The notes under the pieces: generated by a model
Database searches by the model: none
What the model was told of the DNA's origin: nothing
Seen by the model: the letters and a program-made list of their open reading frames with translations, nothing else
Translations under genes and position numbers: made by a program
NCBI RefSeq assembly: GCF_003945595.2
Contig: NW_024103718.1
Span: forward strand, 1 to 64,000
Direction: 5' to 3'
DNA from: Pipra filicauda
Taxonomy: Eukaryota > Chordata > Aves > Passeriformes > Pipridae
Length of the DNA: 64,000 nucleotides
In this document: positions 49,801 through 62,283 of the stretch, piece after piece
Numbering within the stretch: position 1 is the stretch's first letter
How the letters are laid out: every line of letters begins with the position of its first letter

Positions 49801-52800
49801 AACATGTTGCTTATTTCTTCACCAGATGTGGCAGAGATGATGTTGCTGTCCTGTCTCTGCTTTATTGAGTGAACTACTGAACAGTTTTGTAAAACATGAG
49901 GAATGCAGGTGATGGTCATCCTAGGAGGGGAAATATCTCTGTGGAAGGAGTGTGAGAATTGTATCTTGCCTGCCAAGTACAGTCTGCTTTTTCTTTTTTA
50001 AAAGTGTATCATTACTTTGAAACTGTGTGGGTTTGTGGAGGGTGGTGTTGATGAATCAATTTTTCATTGGCTATAAGGAGCACTGCTGTAGTCTGTTTTG
50101 CTTGTGCTGAACTGTAGACTTTCTAGGGGTGGTGGTGGAAAGTGCTGTATATAGTAATTTTAATGCAATTAAACATTGTCAGTTGACAAAAAAAAAGATA
50201 GTTATACCACGTTGCTCTGTAAGAGAGGCACTGCAGCAGCATGGTTTCTGTCTCACTCTATTGGAGACGGAACAGAAGGTCCCTTGGATGACTCCTCCTT
50301 TGAGGCATTGAGAGTGTTCTGTCTCTTCCCTAACTTCATCCTGCAACCATGTCCTCAGCAGCAAATATTTCATCGTGCAGATTCACATCTGCTGTTCCTG
50401 TGGTTTATGTTGTCCCAGCTGTGATGTTTGTTATCAGCTGTGGTTGTGGTTATTCACAGATGATCTGTTTTCAGGCACTATTAATGAGCAATACTATTTG
50501 GTAATACTATCTCTTTTTTTGTCTGTGTGGGTGTAAATACTGGTGAGCAGGCCCTGGGCTCAATTTCCCTTTACTATAATGATCACTTCTAGACAGAGAT
50601 AGACCTGATGAGGCAGGATTTTTGTGAATAACATTCACAAGTACTTAGAAAATGACTTTTTCCAACTCATGTAAGATGGTGCTGATTAAGAGTAGTTCTC
50701 TCCCCTTCTTACCTTCCTATCTTTTGTGTACCTACAGTTTTGTACTACTTGTGCAGCCTTTCGTTAAGTGGATCCAGGATGCTTATCTCTAGGAGAACAG
50801 TGGAGAAAAGAAAAGAAAGAAATGTGGATCAGCAGGCTGATGTGACTCTTTGCATAGGTTAATGAATGCTAAAGATAATGTCATCAGGACATGTGGTTGG
50901 GAACAAGGAGAATACCTGATTAACCTTTTGAGAGACATTGTAGATTTAATGTTTTGAGTTAGTCCCATCACACATCCCACCAACGTGGGATGTGGGGAAA
51001 AGGGAACGGGAAGGAAATAAGATATCCGAGATACAGATTCACACTACGTGAAAACTGGATTAGGAAGCAGAGCCATCTTAAAAGATCCTTGTAAGAAGCG
51101 CGGTATTTAAAGCCAGATACTTTCTTAGATTGTTAGCTGCTAGGGTATTGTGGAGTCTGTGATTCCGTGGATGGGATCCTGGTACTTTTTTTCTAGGGAA
51201 GAGTGTTAAACAAGGAACTGACTTGCTTATGAAAGGCCTGAAAGATTGAAAAACTCAAGGTTGGAGACAGGAAATGAAATGAAGGTGCAGTTTGCAAGAT
51301 ATAAGGTATAGATGCATGTCACTTTTACGGATATTGTGGTTTTAGGTTATATTCTTCTACTTGTTCACAAAAAGCATCTGTCACTTGTTTGCTTTCAACA
51401 AGGTAACACTGTAAAAAAGATGTGTTTGAGATACCTTTTTTTATTACCACTGAATTATCTATAGGTATCAACTAACATACTTTTATAGTTGTTTGAAACC
51501 AACCACCTCCAACCCTTATGTATCTTGTTTATTATAGAGGGAGAATGGTAGTCAGTGTTTGAATAGTTGGTGCAAGGTAATAGCTGTACTGGGTGGTAAC
51601 TTGGATTTATGGAGATGCATGTATTAGGTTTAGGTACAGTACCTCTTGGTTTCTGTCTCTGTCTTGCTGTGCTAATAGGGCAGTGCTCTCAGTTTCATTC
51701 CTGGACTTCAATTTGATATATAGTGTTGTATGAATTCTTGCAGTCCCTTTGTAGCTGGTGTTTAATGTCTGCTCACCTGTTGACCTGTAATGTTACTGGC
51801 CTTGTAAAGTAGGGCACTGACAGTTGTGAAAGTGAAACTGCTTTTAATGTGGGCTTTGCTGTTGACAAACTTGCGACAGCATGTCATCTCCCTTGTTTGC
51901 TTTTTGTAGTAAGGGAACATCGCTGTCCCGGAAGCATGTCTGTAAGGTTGATCTCTTGTAATTTTGTTTTCATATGTTTTATTCAGTGTGTAGTATCCTG
52001 AAGCATTATGAATTAATCTGAGAAGCAGCTGTAGTTTCAGAGTGACCTGATGATACGTGTTGGGGGCAGTGAGTCATAGTGCTTTGGAAGGGGGGAGCAG
52101 AGGAAAAAAACCAGTTCTTTACATTCTTTCTTCCACATAAGTAGTCCGAGCTGCCTGACTAAAGACATGATGTACTCTTCCTTTCATCTTCAAAGACCTT
52201 TTTTTCGCAATAATACAGAAATCTTAGTCTAGACTAGTGCCGGTCTGAGAAAACCTTTTGAGAAATCGTAAATTTGTTTTGTATCCCTTTGACTGTACAA
52301 TTTCTTTGTAATATTGGATTATGATTTTGTCCCATAGCTCTCTTACAGCATACAGCTATCATACAGTGAAGTGCAGTTGGTGCGTCTTGGTGTGTGTTGG
52401 TGCATAAAAACAGATGTCACCAGGTGATCTTTCAGCTCTTGTTAGTTGGCACTTTTTGGCAGATTCTTATCTAAGTATGTTACAGGCACTTTCTCGAGAA
52501 TCAGGTGACCCACCTCAGTACAGTTATTGCGGGGTTATATCTTTATTTACCTTGGCAGTGGTTGTCTCCTGAGAACAAAAATAGCCAGATTTTTCCCGTT
52601 GAGTGGCTTTGTTTGTCATGTGGTCCCACACAAAGTGGTACTTTGTCAGATGTGTGAAACTGCTTGTTGTTTGGACTACTTCTTTCTAATGCTCTATCAT
52701 CATGCTGAACTGTGAAGATCCTGAAAGATGTTAAAAGGCTTGGTTTAAGTTTGTTCATGTGAATGTCTAATGGCGAATTAATGAAAATCTGTATGTTTTG

Positions 52801-53074
52801 GTATGGACTTGGGAATGCTTTTGATTTTGTCTCGTTTTTCAGTAACATGGATATATAAAAATCTGTGGGTAGCTCCTAAGACTTTTTAATAGTTATTTGT
52901 CTGTTCTTGGATGGTATCAATGCTGTATTTTCAAGGGATGCTTTGAAAGTAATCATAGTTAAATTTGGGGACTGCTTTCTTATGATACTCACTGCAAAAG
53001 TTGTTCCGTGCCCTCATTAATTCCTTATGGTACCATATTGTAAGAGTAGAAGAAGAGCGTCTTTGAGTAGCTGA

Positions 53075-53104
53075 ATTTATGATTAACATGTGTTAATCAT
53101 AAAT
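53075..53104. repeat. Near-perfect 30-bp palindrome
   Basis: The arms ATTTATGATTAACA and TGTTAATCATAAAT are exact complements with only TG between them. Each arm holds a GTTAAT-type half-site. It lies just left of the degenerate CR1 copy. Confidence 0.95.
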
Positions 53105-53199
53105 CTCTCCAGCAGTCATAAGTTGATATTTAAAAGTACATGGAAAGAGCAGGGCTGTGGTCTTTCATGTCTTGGGCTTTAACAAATGCTTGGTGTTTC

Positions 53200-54780
53200 T
53201 GCCGGGCATCTGAGGCTGAGACTAGGTGCTGAGTTCCCTTGTGGATTGCGCTCTGGTCCAGATGCTGAGTTGCAAGTGAAGGAGCTGCAGGGAGGAGATG
53301 AGTTGACGTGCAGGATCAGGAAGGACAAAACAGACTGACAGGCTCTTTGCAGAGAAGCTGCAGAGCCAAGAGCTTTGCAAGAGACTGTGCTGAATGAGCG
53401 GAGGATAGAGAACTTCAGTATAGGGGAGGCTGTGACTTCTGCCACTAGGCCGTGTTGTGGTGAATGCCATAGATCTGATCAAGAATAAGAAGCAGATAAA
53501 GCCAGCTCTAGAAAACTGAAGGAAACCTTGTGATTCCAAGACATTAGTACACATGTGGGGTTTTAGTCATCCTGATACTTGCTGGAAAGACAGAGTGAAA
53601 GCACTTGAGGAGTCTTCTGGACTGTGTGGAGAGTTTCTTGGCACAAATGATTGAGTTAACCAGAGGAGATGCTGTGCTGGACCTCTTAGAAAAAGGAAGG
53701 AAGTGATCAGGGATGTGAAACCCTAGGACCACTCTGAAATGGTGAGGTTTAATTTTCTGAGAGGAGCAAGACAAACAGCAGAATCACAACCATGGACTTC
53801 AGAAGTCCAGAGTTTTTTTGCCTGAGCCAAGGGTTTGCTTCCCAGGATCTCATGGAAGACTGCTTTGTAAGTCAGAGAGGCCCAAGAGAGCTTGTTGATC
53901 CTCAGGGGTAATCTTCTACAAGCACAAGAACCAGAGCAGAGTTCAAATGCAGAAAGTGAATATAGAGCAGATAAAGGCAGAGCTGAGTTACCCAGAGTGT
54001 GCAGGGGCATAATTAAGGAAGCCAAAGCTCTGCTGGTGTTGATTACATATTGAAGGGGTGACAGGAAGTTTTTGCAAAGGAAAAGGAAAATGAGGGCTCA
54101 TTGAGCAAGGTGACCTGATAATGGCAAAGGGTATGGAAAAGTCTGAGATACTCAGTACCTAATTTGCTTTGGCTTGTACTGGGAAGGTCCACTCCTTGGC
54201 CTCCTAGGTCCATGAGCTTGGTTGCAGTGTCAGGCAAAAGTGTAGCCCTGTTCACAGTAGGAAAAGATCAAATGGGATTATATAAGTGAATTGGGACATA
54301 GAAAAGTCTGTGGGAGGGATGGCATGCATCTGGATTGAAAGAATGAGCTGATTTCATTATGAGACTGTTCTCTCCCATCTTTGAAATGTTAGTATTGTCA
54401 GAGCATCCTGATGACTGGAAGGGGATAACTGTTTCTTTGATCCAGAGAACTACAGGAAGTAATTGGAAAAAAACATGGTGTGATTTTTTTTTGCAGGCTG
54501 TGTCTTGTTCTCATGAAGTATGAGAATGATTGAGAGCAGTCGACATGAGTTTATTGCGGCAAATTGTGCCTGGCTAATCTGGTGGCCCGTCTTTGATGTG
54601 ACCTGCTCTAAAAAAAGCAGTAGATATCACTTACTGTGGCTTTACCAGGACTCTTACTGGTGTTCTGTAGTATCTTAGTAGCTGAATTTGTGAGGTAGTC
54701 AACTTAGGTAAACTACTAAGTGGTAGAAAAATTTGATCAGCTCTTTAGAGGTCCCATCCATCCTCAATTATTGTTCACTT
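53200..54780 (+). mobile_element. Long degenerate CR1 copy (ORF1/ORF2 remnants) in PCCA intron 4
   Basis: This is an old CR1 LINE on the + strand with landmarks in the expected order. A Glu/Leu-rich ORF1-like part lies near 53220-53320. The endonuclease-end phrase atacttgctggaaagac is at about 53576. The phrase gaggagatgctgtgctggac is near 53660, acaaccatggacttcag near 53786, agagagcttgttgatcctc near 53885, and gaagccaaagctctg near 54017. The reverse-transcriptase-region phrases gagaactacagg (about 54445) and aattgtgcctggctaatctg (about 54562) follow. After about 54600 the RT core is missing and a tail-like gaggtcccatccatcctcaa appears near 54747, so the copy seems internally deleted. Stops and indels break every frame. 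The 5' part (before 53560) is the least certain. Confidence 0.78.
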
Positions 54781-55701
54781 TTGTTTGTTGCTTGTTTTAA
54801 AAGCTCACAAGGTTGGAGAGAACTCAAGTAAACAGACTAAGTTAATCTGTATTCTGTTGTCAAATGGGCAAATACATGATTAGTCAATAGTCCTTGGTTT
54901 TGCAACATGAAAGAAGGAAACTGTCTCTTTGACCACTTATTGCATCATTCATGGCTGGGCTTTGCGAAGAAGATTATTGCATCATATTTGATGGGAAAAG
55001 GAATACCTCTTCACAGATAATTTAGATGCTTATGGAAGTATGACCTGTTTGTGTGGTTTTTTTTTTTCTAACCTGGGGGCTGTTTTTTAAAATTTCTTTT
55101 CACCCATGGCAGAACTATCAAGTTCAGCTTTGGAGAAGCTTTTTTCAGCGAAGATTTTCATTGGCATATGCAATTATCCAAGTACTGATGTGATTCTGAG
55201 AAGGTATAAAAAGGGAATAATGAAAGTACATATAAGTCTCTACTTGTCTCTTAATAAAAGTTGAGTGTAAAATTTTGAGAATAATGTCCAGGAAGTTTAA
55301 TAATAGCTCATGTTTAAGACACTTTCTTACATAATTTTGCTATTCTTGTGCTTAATGTTTTTCAATTTTGCATGTGGTGCTTTAGCTGTTTCAAAGCTCT
55401 TCGCTTCAACTTTCAAGTGATGGTTTTGTTCCAACACGCACAGCTGTTGCTCTTAACTAGCTCTTCTGGATGCAGCTAGTTAAGTATTGGAACTGCCAAT
55501 CCCCTAGAAATTCTCCTGAACCCAAGAAAAACTTAATTTGCTGAGCCTGATATTTCATTTTTTTTTCTGTAAAGGCTTTTCCTGAATATAATGAAGGTAA
55601 TGGTAGTGCCTGGCTAATGTTTGTGCTCTGTGGAGGTGAGAAGCTGGTACTTGGAATGTGTTGTAGACTAACTGGAAAAAAAAGCTTTAAAAAAAAAAGC
55701 A

Positions 55702-55724
55702 GGGGTAGGTTGGGTGGGAGGGGG
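55702..55724 (+). other. G-quadruplex-type motif between A-rich tracts
   Basis: Four G-runs (GGGG, GGG, GGG, GGGGG) are separated by loops of 6, 1 and 1 nt, so the canonical G4 pattern is met. It is flanked by an A8 run on the left and an A/C-rich tract to about 55795 on the right. Confidence 0.75.
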
Positions 55725-55728
55725 CAGC

Positions 55729-55795
55729 AAAAAAACCCCCCAAAAAACAAAAAACAAACAAAAACCACAACAACAAAACAAAAACCCCAAATCAA
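55729..55795 (+). repeat. A/C-rich low-complexity tract
   Basis: A-runs are interrupted by C-runs and CAAA/CAA words. It is probably decayed simple repeat. Confidence 0.85.
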
Positions 55796-57344
55796 CTGTG
55801 ATAACAAGTTTTAGGTACTGTGACATTTCGGTAGCATTAGGACCTTCGCAGGTTGGCTGCATGGTGCAGTGAAAGCTTGGTCCTGGAAGCCTGCCTGGCT
55901 TGGCCTGCCTGTTGGCATTTTGTTTGGTCACTTACTTGTGCCGTGAGAAATGATCCCAAACGCCTTTGAGTGTGGATGACTTAGTGCTATTGCCTGATAA
56001 AACCAGATCCTGGGTTTGTGAACCTTCCTTTCTATAAAGGAGAATGAAGTGTAGAATGGTTGGGCTTGGTAAGCTTCGCTATCTGCCACAGTTGACCACC
56101 TGCTGGGATTTGAAAACCCAGTGCTGTTCTTTTGTTTCTTCTCTACTTTGCTTGCTCCTAACTTTTAGGTAGATTGAAACTTAACAATTTGTGTGTTTGC
56201 TTGTGTTGTTTGCCTTGTTAAACATAGCAAAATTTTGGAGAACTGTGGAAACCACTGTAACACCTCTTGTACTTTGGGTTTGAGAAGACTTTTTACTGTG
56301 TGTAATACTTGATGAATTCAGCAGTTGGTGATTCTTTATGCAGTAATTAAATGATGAATTCAAAGCTTTATTTTTACTCAACCGTAGTACTGATATGGAT
56401 TTTGCTGTTGTATTTTGTCATTTTAATGTTCTTTCATGTTTTTAGATCAATGTTAGCTTTTATTTGATAAAAGAACAGTATGTAGAGGGTCTGTTGCTAC
56501 CTTAAATACGTTACTGTTCTCTGTAAATGCAAAGTTTTGACTAATGTGGGATTTTAGATGTATGAATGATTGGGGTTTTTTGGATAATAACCTGAATTTG
56601 AATAGTAAATATGGTTTTATTTTACTCGTGATACAGTTACTGTTGAAGTGCAATTTGTATTTAATTTCTACTTGCTGAATGTTTTGAAGAGTTTTTAGTA
56701 CCATTCTTGAATATGGGTTGAATTGAGCCTGAAGTTTTGTTATGTGCTTCCTGTTCAATATCTCTGGAGCTCAAGATTGGTAGATAAACTTATAGACTGT
56801 GAATTCTGCAGTGGTGACACTTGCTGACAGCAGTTTCCCATGTACTTTTTTTTTTTCCTTTAGAGGAAGTACTGTAATTCTACTGCAAGTTAACTTCAAT
56901 AACTTACGAGAAAGGTGTAGGTTTTTATATCTTAATGTGTCCATCTCGGTATTTGTCTGATATTAAAGTTTGTTTCTGTGACAGTTTTTTTTGTTCTTTC
57001 TATGGGCAATTCTTTTCCAATTTAGCTAACAAAAATAAATGTGGGGTTTTTTTTTCTGTCAATTAGTTCTGAAAGCTAATTTTTTTTAATTAGGCTACTG
57101 AGATTCAAGAAGTGGCACCACTGTGTTAAGATTTTTTTTTTGTAAAGCAGTTATTATAGCTCTAACATAAAGAAATTTAAACAAAGTTTTTGATTTGAAG
57201 ATATGCCCTTTTAAGAAAGTCTTCAACTGCTGGTGTGTCATTTATTTCCGCCAGCTGAACTGAAGCGTACAATCACTATTATAATTTTCTGCCTTCAGAT
57301 TCCTGTGAGTAAAGCTAACACATTAACTTTCGTAAATTCGTTTT

Positions 57345-57366
57345 ACAGGCAGGCATGCCTGCCTGT
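57345..57366. repeat. Perfect 22-bp palindrome
   Basis: The sequence centred on GGCAGGCATGCCTGCC equals its own complement over 22 bases with no spacer. The central decamer AGGCATGCCT fits the p53-family half-site pattern RRRCWWGYYY. It is GC-rich within an AT-rich intron. Confidence 0.95.
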
Positions 57367-60300
57367 GTATTCCCTGCACCAGTGTTCTTTATGCAGAAGA
57401 AATTTCTGTTGTATGCCTTCATGCTGTTAAGCCAACAGTGGCGGCCTCACAGTGCAAATAGTCAGATCATGTGCTCTTTAAGAAACCAAAGGTGTTAGCC
57501 TGGGATGAAGGTGGCTGCTTGCTTTTAAGTTAAAATGAAAACACACTTATATATGAATTTCATAACTGAATGACATTTCTAAAATTTTTTAACTTTGAAG
57601 CTTGTTTGGAGTGATACTTTGTAGAGTTGCTTGTTTCTTTTCTTGTAAGTGCTCCACTTCTGTAAAATACTCATTATTCGTTCCCTCCCTAGCAGCCCTA
57701 CTCTAAAGCTGGGAAGGAAAGCACTGAGGTTGCATTCAGTGGAAAAGGGTTCTCTGTTTCTGCTCTTAGTTTTGCCCTGCTTGATGTGCTAGAGCAAATA
57801 GGTTATATTTTATTTTCAGACCCTTTGGTTCTTAAGGGGAAAATGCTTCAAGGTCTGTTGGCCAAGCATGTGGTGTTTAACCTTTCTGGGCCAAGTTGTT
57901 GTAGAATCATTTGTGTATCGTACTTAGCATGATAGATAAGGCTGGTAAGGTATGTTTGATAAGCCAAAGAGGTGAGGGGAGTGGGTCACAGATTTGAGAG
58001 TAGGAAATCTGTAAGCATTTTTAGACGAGAAGCTGTCTTTACTTAGCTTGAGTATTTTGACAGGAAGCTTATGAAGAGCTCTTCAGTTTTGAACTTTGTT
58101 AGTGATTCACACCTGCTTTAAAATGTAGACTTTGAATAGTGTATGTGTCAGGTAGGTAGTGCAGCCACACCTAAACGACTTCATTCAGCGTTTTTTATGG
58201 AGCTTTGCATTTCTGTTATATTTGCATTTACATATATTTTAGAACGTTTAGAACATTTGAAGGAGAAACCTCTGAGCTTCTCCTTGAAAAATGTTATGTT
58301 AACATTATCTGAACAGGAGTCTGTAAGTTGCTGCCTGTCCCCTGTAGCCCCACAGGAGGAGAGTACTTTGAAATGGGACAAGGGTTTCATTGTGAGCCTG
58401 TGATCCTATTTCAAACAGTCTAGGGCAGCGGAGGTGCAAGAAAGTGTATGTGAGGGTTCCTGCCAAGTTCAGGCTCAGTTGTGTGGGCTGGCAGCCGCTG
58501 GATGCAGAACGAGCATGCCTGTAACAGTATCATCCATACCTGCAAGAGAGCGCTCTGCTGCTCTGACTGGGATTGAGTGTTTAAAATGTCTTCAGCCAGA
58601 AAAATGCTGTGCAATGGTAGGATGTGCATCTTTGTACTTTCTTTGTTCTTTGTTTGTTTCTGTAGTGTTCTTAATTTTTGGTCTTTAGTTTTGACTGTTT
58701 TTCTTCTCCCTGACAGTACATACCACACATGGTTGTGGAATTCCCTCACACTTTCCCCCCACATTCTTTCAGTATTGTTTTCCTCTTTTCTCCCTCACCT
58801 CTTCCATAAGTGATGCACCATACATTGAACAATATGATCAATCATTGTGCAAGTTTAGCGATGGTGCATGATTCTCTTGGGCAAGAAAATGGAGTGTGTT
58901 ACAGACCTAGGAGATGGTCATATGTGTTATTCCCTCCTCATTCCTTAGCATAAAGAGCAACTCTTAGATCCTGTGCTGGATAGCAAGTCCTCGTCTTTAT
59001 CTGTTGGATGTTGCTTTATATGTGTAATTGGACTGAGAGAGATGGAAGGACAATATTATTTTGGAAGTAGGGAAAGAGTCGATATTTTCTGAGGAAGCAG
59101 CTCCTACTAAATTTTTGTTTTGCTCCTTGACTGGTCACACACACACATCCTTCCCATCCCGCACTCCCTATCAGCTATTTATTGAACCAGAACGTTGCTT
59201 TTATGAATATCTGCTTTTTGTCATGGAAAAAGTGAACTTTGTCAATGAGTTTCAAAGCTGGCATTACTTCTTTCGGAGCTCTGAATACATTTAGATTGTT
59301 TCAGCAGGAAGGATACTTAAATCATTAAACTGAACTTTAAAACCTCAGATAGATTGATGAATTTTCTCCTTAAATTAAGGAAATTTACCCGTCCTCCTCC
59401 TCTCCCCTCTGAAGAACCTAGATTTTTTTTTTCTCACTTGAACCCTCAAGATGAATTGCCTTGCTTTTCAGCATGTCCTTTTCTGCCAGCCTATATACAC
59501 ATGGTAAAATGGATGAATATTTGACATTTACCATGTTAAAACAAAAAGCCAACAAAATTCATGAAAATCTCCAAGAGCTGCATCTTATCCAGGTGGCCTG
59601 CTGTTTGAAATATGACTCCTGGTGTGTATTGTACTCTTAGCCCTAGGATTCAGTAATGAGATTGAGTGGTATCTTGCGTGAGCACTTCTGGATGATTGAC
59701 AGTGAGGTGATGTGAATCATCATTTATCAGGATATTATCATGCCTACCCTTGATAATTTTTCCCTGCTGTCTGGGGAGGTGGTGAAGACAGATAGGACTT
59801 TGTGATGTCAAAGTAATTAGTGTGTGTTGGTTTCCAGCTGAACAAACTGGAAACTAATGATCAGGTAAATGAAGATGAAGTGCATTAGTGTAAGGATGAA
59901 GGTGCAAGGACCTTGGGGAAGAGCTTATCAAAATTTCATGGGGGTTATTTGAATATCTTACAATTTGTGCAGTTGCAAGCAATATTTTAAACTACTAGAG
60001 GATACTTCTGCAACAGTCTATTTACATGTCCTTTGTTGATATCTCTTCTAGTGAGAGGGTCAGCACTAGGGTTAAGGACATTAGACTCTATAGGAATCAT
60101 AGGAACTCCTTATGATTTTTATAAAATCTGAGTAGTCAATTTCCAGCTAATGGCAGCAATTTTGAGTTAAATGTTAAGGAATTGTGGTGTACGCTGGAAA
60201 GATTAGGTTTTCCAGAGACTCTTTCCATTTTGAATTGGGGAGATTACTATAATTTGGCTGTTATATATTTGATCCATGACTGGCTCCTTTCTATTATTAA

Positions 60301-60549
60301 AATATTTTAATGTTGCTTGATACCTATGTAAATATCTTTAAAAATGTGGACTTCACCATATAATCTGTGATACTGCAGCAGGCCTTTAATAGGCATGGTA
60401 GTTTCTTGGTACAAGTTCTGAATTTTTTATGTATGGGTCATTAGTGCAATATTTTTATAACCTGAGAAAACCTTTTGTGTGGGTGTGCACAGCTATGCCA
60501 ATGTTTCAAATGATGCTTAATGCACAAGACCAGCTGAAAATAATTGCTA

Positions 60550-61180
60550 TACCACCAGCAAGTGATCTGAGTTAATTTTATCACATGTGATTAGATATTG
60601 CTAATTGTAATTAACTGATTGAAAAGCTATCTGCTTTACATGCTTGCTTTTCAATTATTAAAATGGTAATTTACTCATTGTCACTTATCAGTAAACTTGT
60701 ATTAACATGCCAGTTTCACGGATGCCTCCATGAATAGCATAACTGTAACTGCAAAGTTTTCTAATTGAAGCTTCATGGCAAATCTATTCTTCTGGCTAAT
60801 TTTTATGTACACAGCTTTCCTCTTTTTATTTCACTTGCTTCTTTAGAGGAAGTGAGTGGGCTAGAATCTCAGGCAGGAATTTGTCCGGATTAATATGGCT
60901 CATCAGAGACATTATATTTAATTGGAGAGCCTGTGGTATGGTCGCAGGAGGCTGAAGGGAATTATTTAGCATTAGCAATGGCTCGTTTGGGATTTGTGCA
61001 CTAATCAAGGAGCTTGTGTGTTAACTGTAGGGATGATGGGAGTTATGACGATTATGACATGTGAGCACATGTCTGAATGAGAACTGGACAGGCAATGAGT
61101 TAATCAAGAAATATATTAAATGGCTCCCATGCTGCTTCATTATTACTTGGTAGAGTGTCTGTCAGATTGTGTACTTTACC
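60550..61180. promoter_or_regulatory. Candidate conserved enhancer in PCCA intron 4
   Basis: This repeat-free AT-rich block has a high density of homeodomain-type words (gtaattaac, ggattaat, tttaattgg, ctaatcaagg). It also holds a 10-bp inverted repeat (ATTGAAAAGC at 60618-60627, GCTTTTCAAT at 60646-60655) and an E-box palindrome GACATGTGAGCACATGTC at 61056-61073. Coding potential is absent. Enhancers of ZIC2/ZIC5 inside PCCA introns would fit the known bystander-gene arrangement, but conservation could not be tested here. Confidence 0.35.
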
Positions 61181-62266
61181 AAAAATAAAATCTAATGAAT
61201 AGGTGTTTTTGCAGGTAAAGTTAATACCAGATTTTTAACAAAGAACCTTTTTTTCCCCCCTCTGTTTTTGACGTGCATGTGCGCTTTCAAATGCTGTGTT
61301 GAAAAAGAGTAACTAAGTGCATAGTCTGAAAAATACATTTAAGCATATGCCTCTCCAGTTTTTGTATTTTGTCAAGTGCTTGTTTTCAGTAAATATGAAT
61401 TATTTCCCACTCTCAGCTAGATGTTTTTAACATATTTAAAATTTTACATAATAAATAGCTTGCTAAAATATAAAATTGATTTTCAGTGTTAGCAACTTAG
61501 CTTCAAAGAAATAAAATTGCTAATATTTTCCATTATCAGTATGCTCCAGGCCTTGTGAAGTAAAAAACCAAACCCAATACCCTCTAACTGTAGTGCATGG
61601 ACTATTTATATGCCAGGTAGACATATTCTTTGCCCAGCATGGTTAGAGGCATCCATTTCATACCCTCATGAAATTGTCAGTTATGCTGGAAAAATTCATA
61701 TTTAGAGGACATGGAACTAATAAATTGAGCTCACCTTAAAAAAGTTGTGTAAACCCATAAACCAACTGAATTATATCTGTAGGAACACTTATCCCAGAGC
61801 TAGTGGACAGGTGACCATGTGCACTTTTCCTGCTATTGTAAGCACTGCCAAATTTAATACAACTTTCTACCAAACTGTAACCTTCATGTATTAGCTTAAT
61901 TAGAGCAGTACTGTGGCTAGTACCCAAAGTGTTAACCTGTAGGAGGTTGTTATTGAAATCCATTATCTGTGGAGTCAGTATTAGTGGTCAGCAGCAGCAG
62001 AAGTAAAACTGCAAGTAAGACCCTCCCTTGGGTGCTGTGAGCTCAGCAGGTTAAACTGTCAAAGCTTCTTAAAGGATGGATAGTTAAACCCCCTGGAGTT
62101 ATAGGTAAACCAATCATTTGCTGTCAGCAGGAAATATGACTTTATTTAGCAGGTTGGAGGGGAAAAAACCCAAACCTAAATGCTAACAGGAAAGAGGATT
62201 TAGAAGGAAATATTCTGTAAGTGCATGTGTTGCTGTGCTATGTAGATTCTATGCAACTTTCAAAGA

Positions 62267-62283
62267 TTTTTTTTTTTTTTTTT
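62267..62283 (+). repeat. T17 homopolymer
   Basis: Seventeen consecutive T in intron 4. No SINE or CR1 body is adjacent. Confidence 0.95.

Noticed and set aside
53179..54255. Several 70-110 codon openings on the minus strand
   Set aside because: They are antisense shadows of the degenerate CR1 copy that reads on the + strand.
57276..57306. Acceptor-like ctgccttcag followed six bases later by gtgagt, like a micro-exon
   Set aside because: A 6-nt exon would not carry the expected next part of the biotin-carboxylase domain. No such micro-exon is known to me in PCCA, and isolated splice-like words are common in 20 kb of intron.
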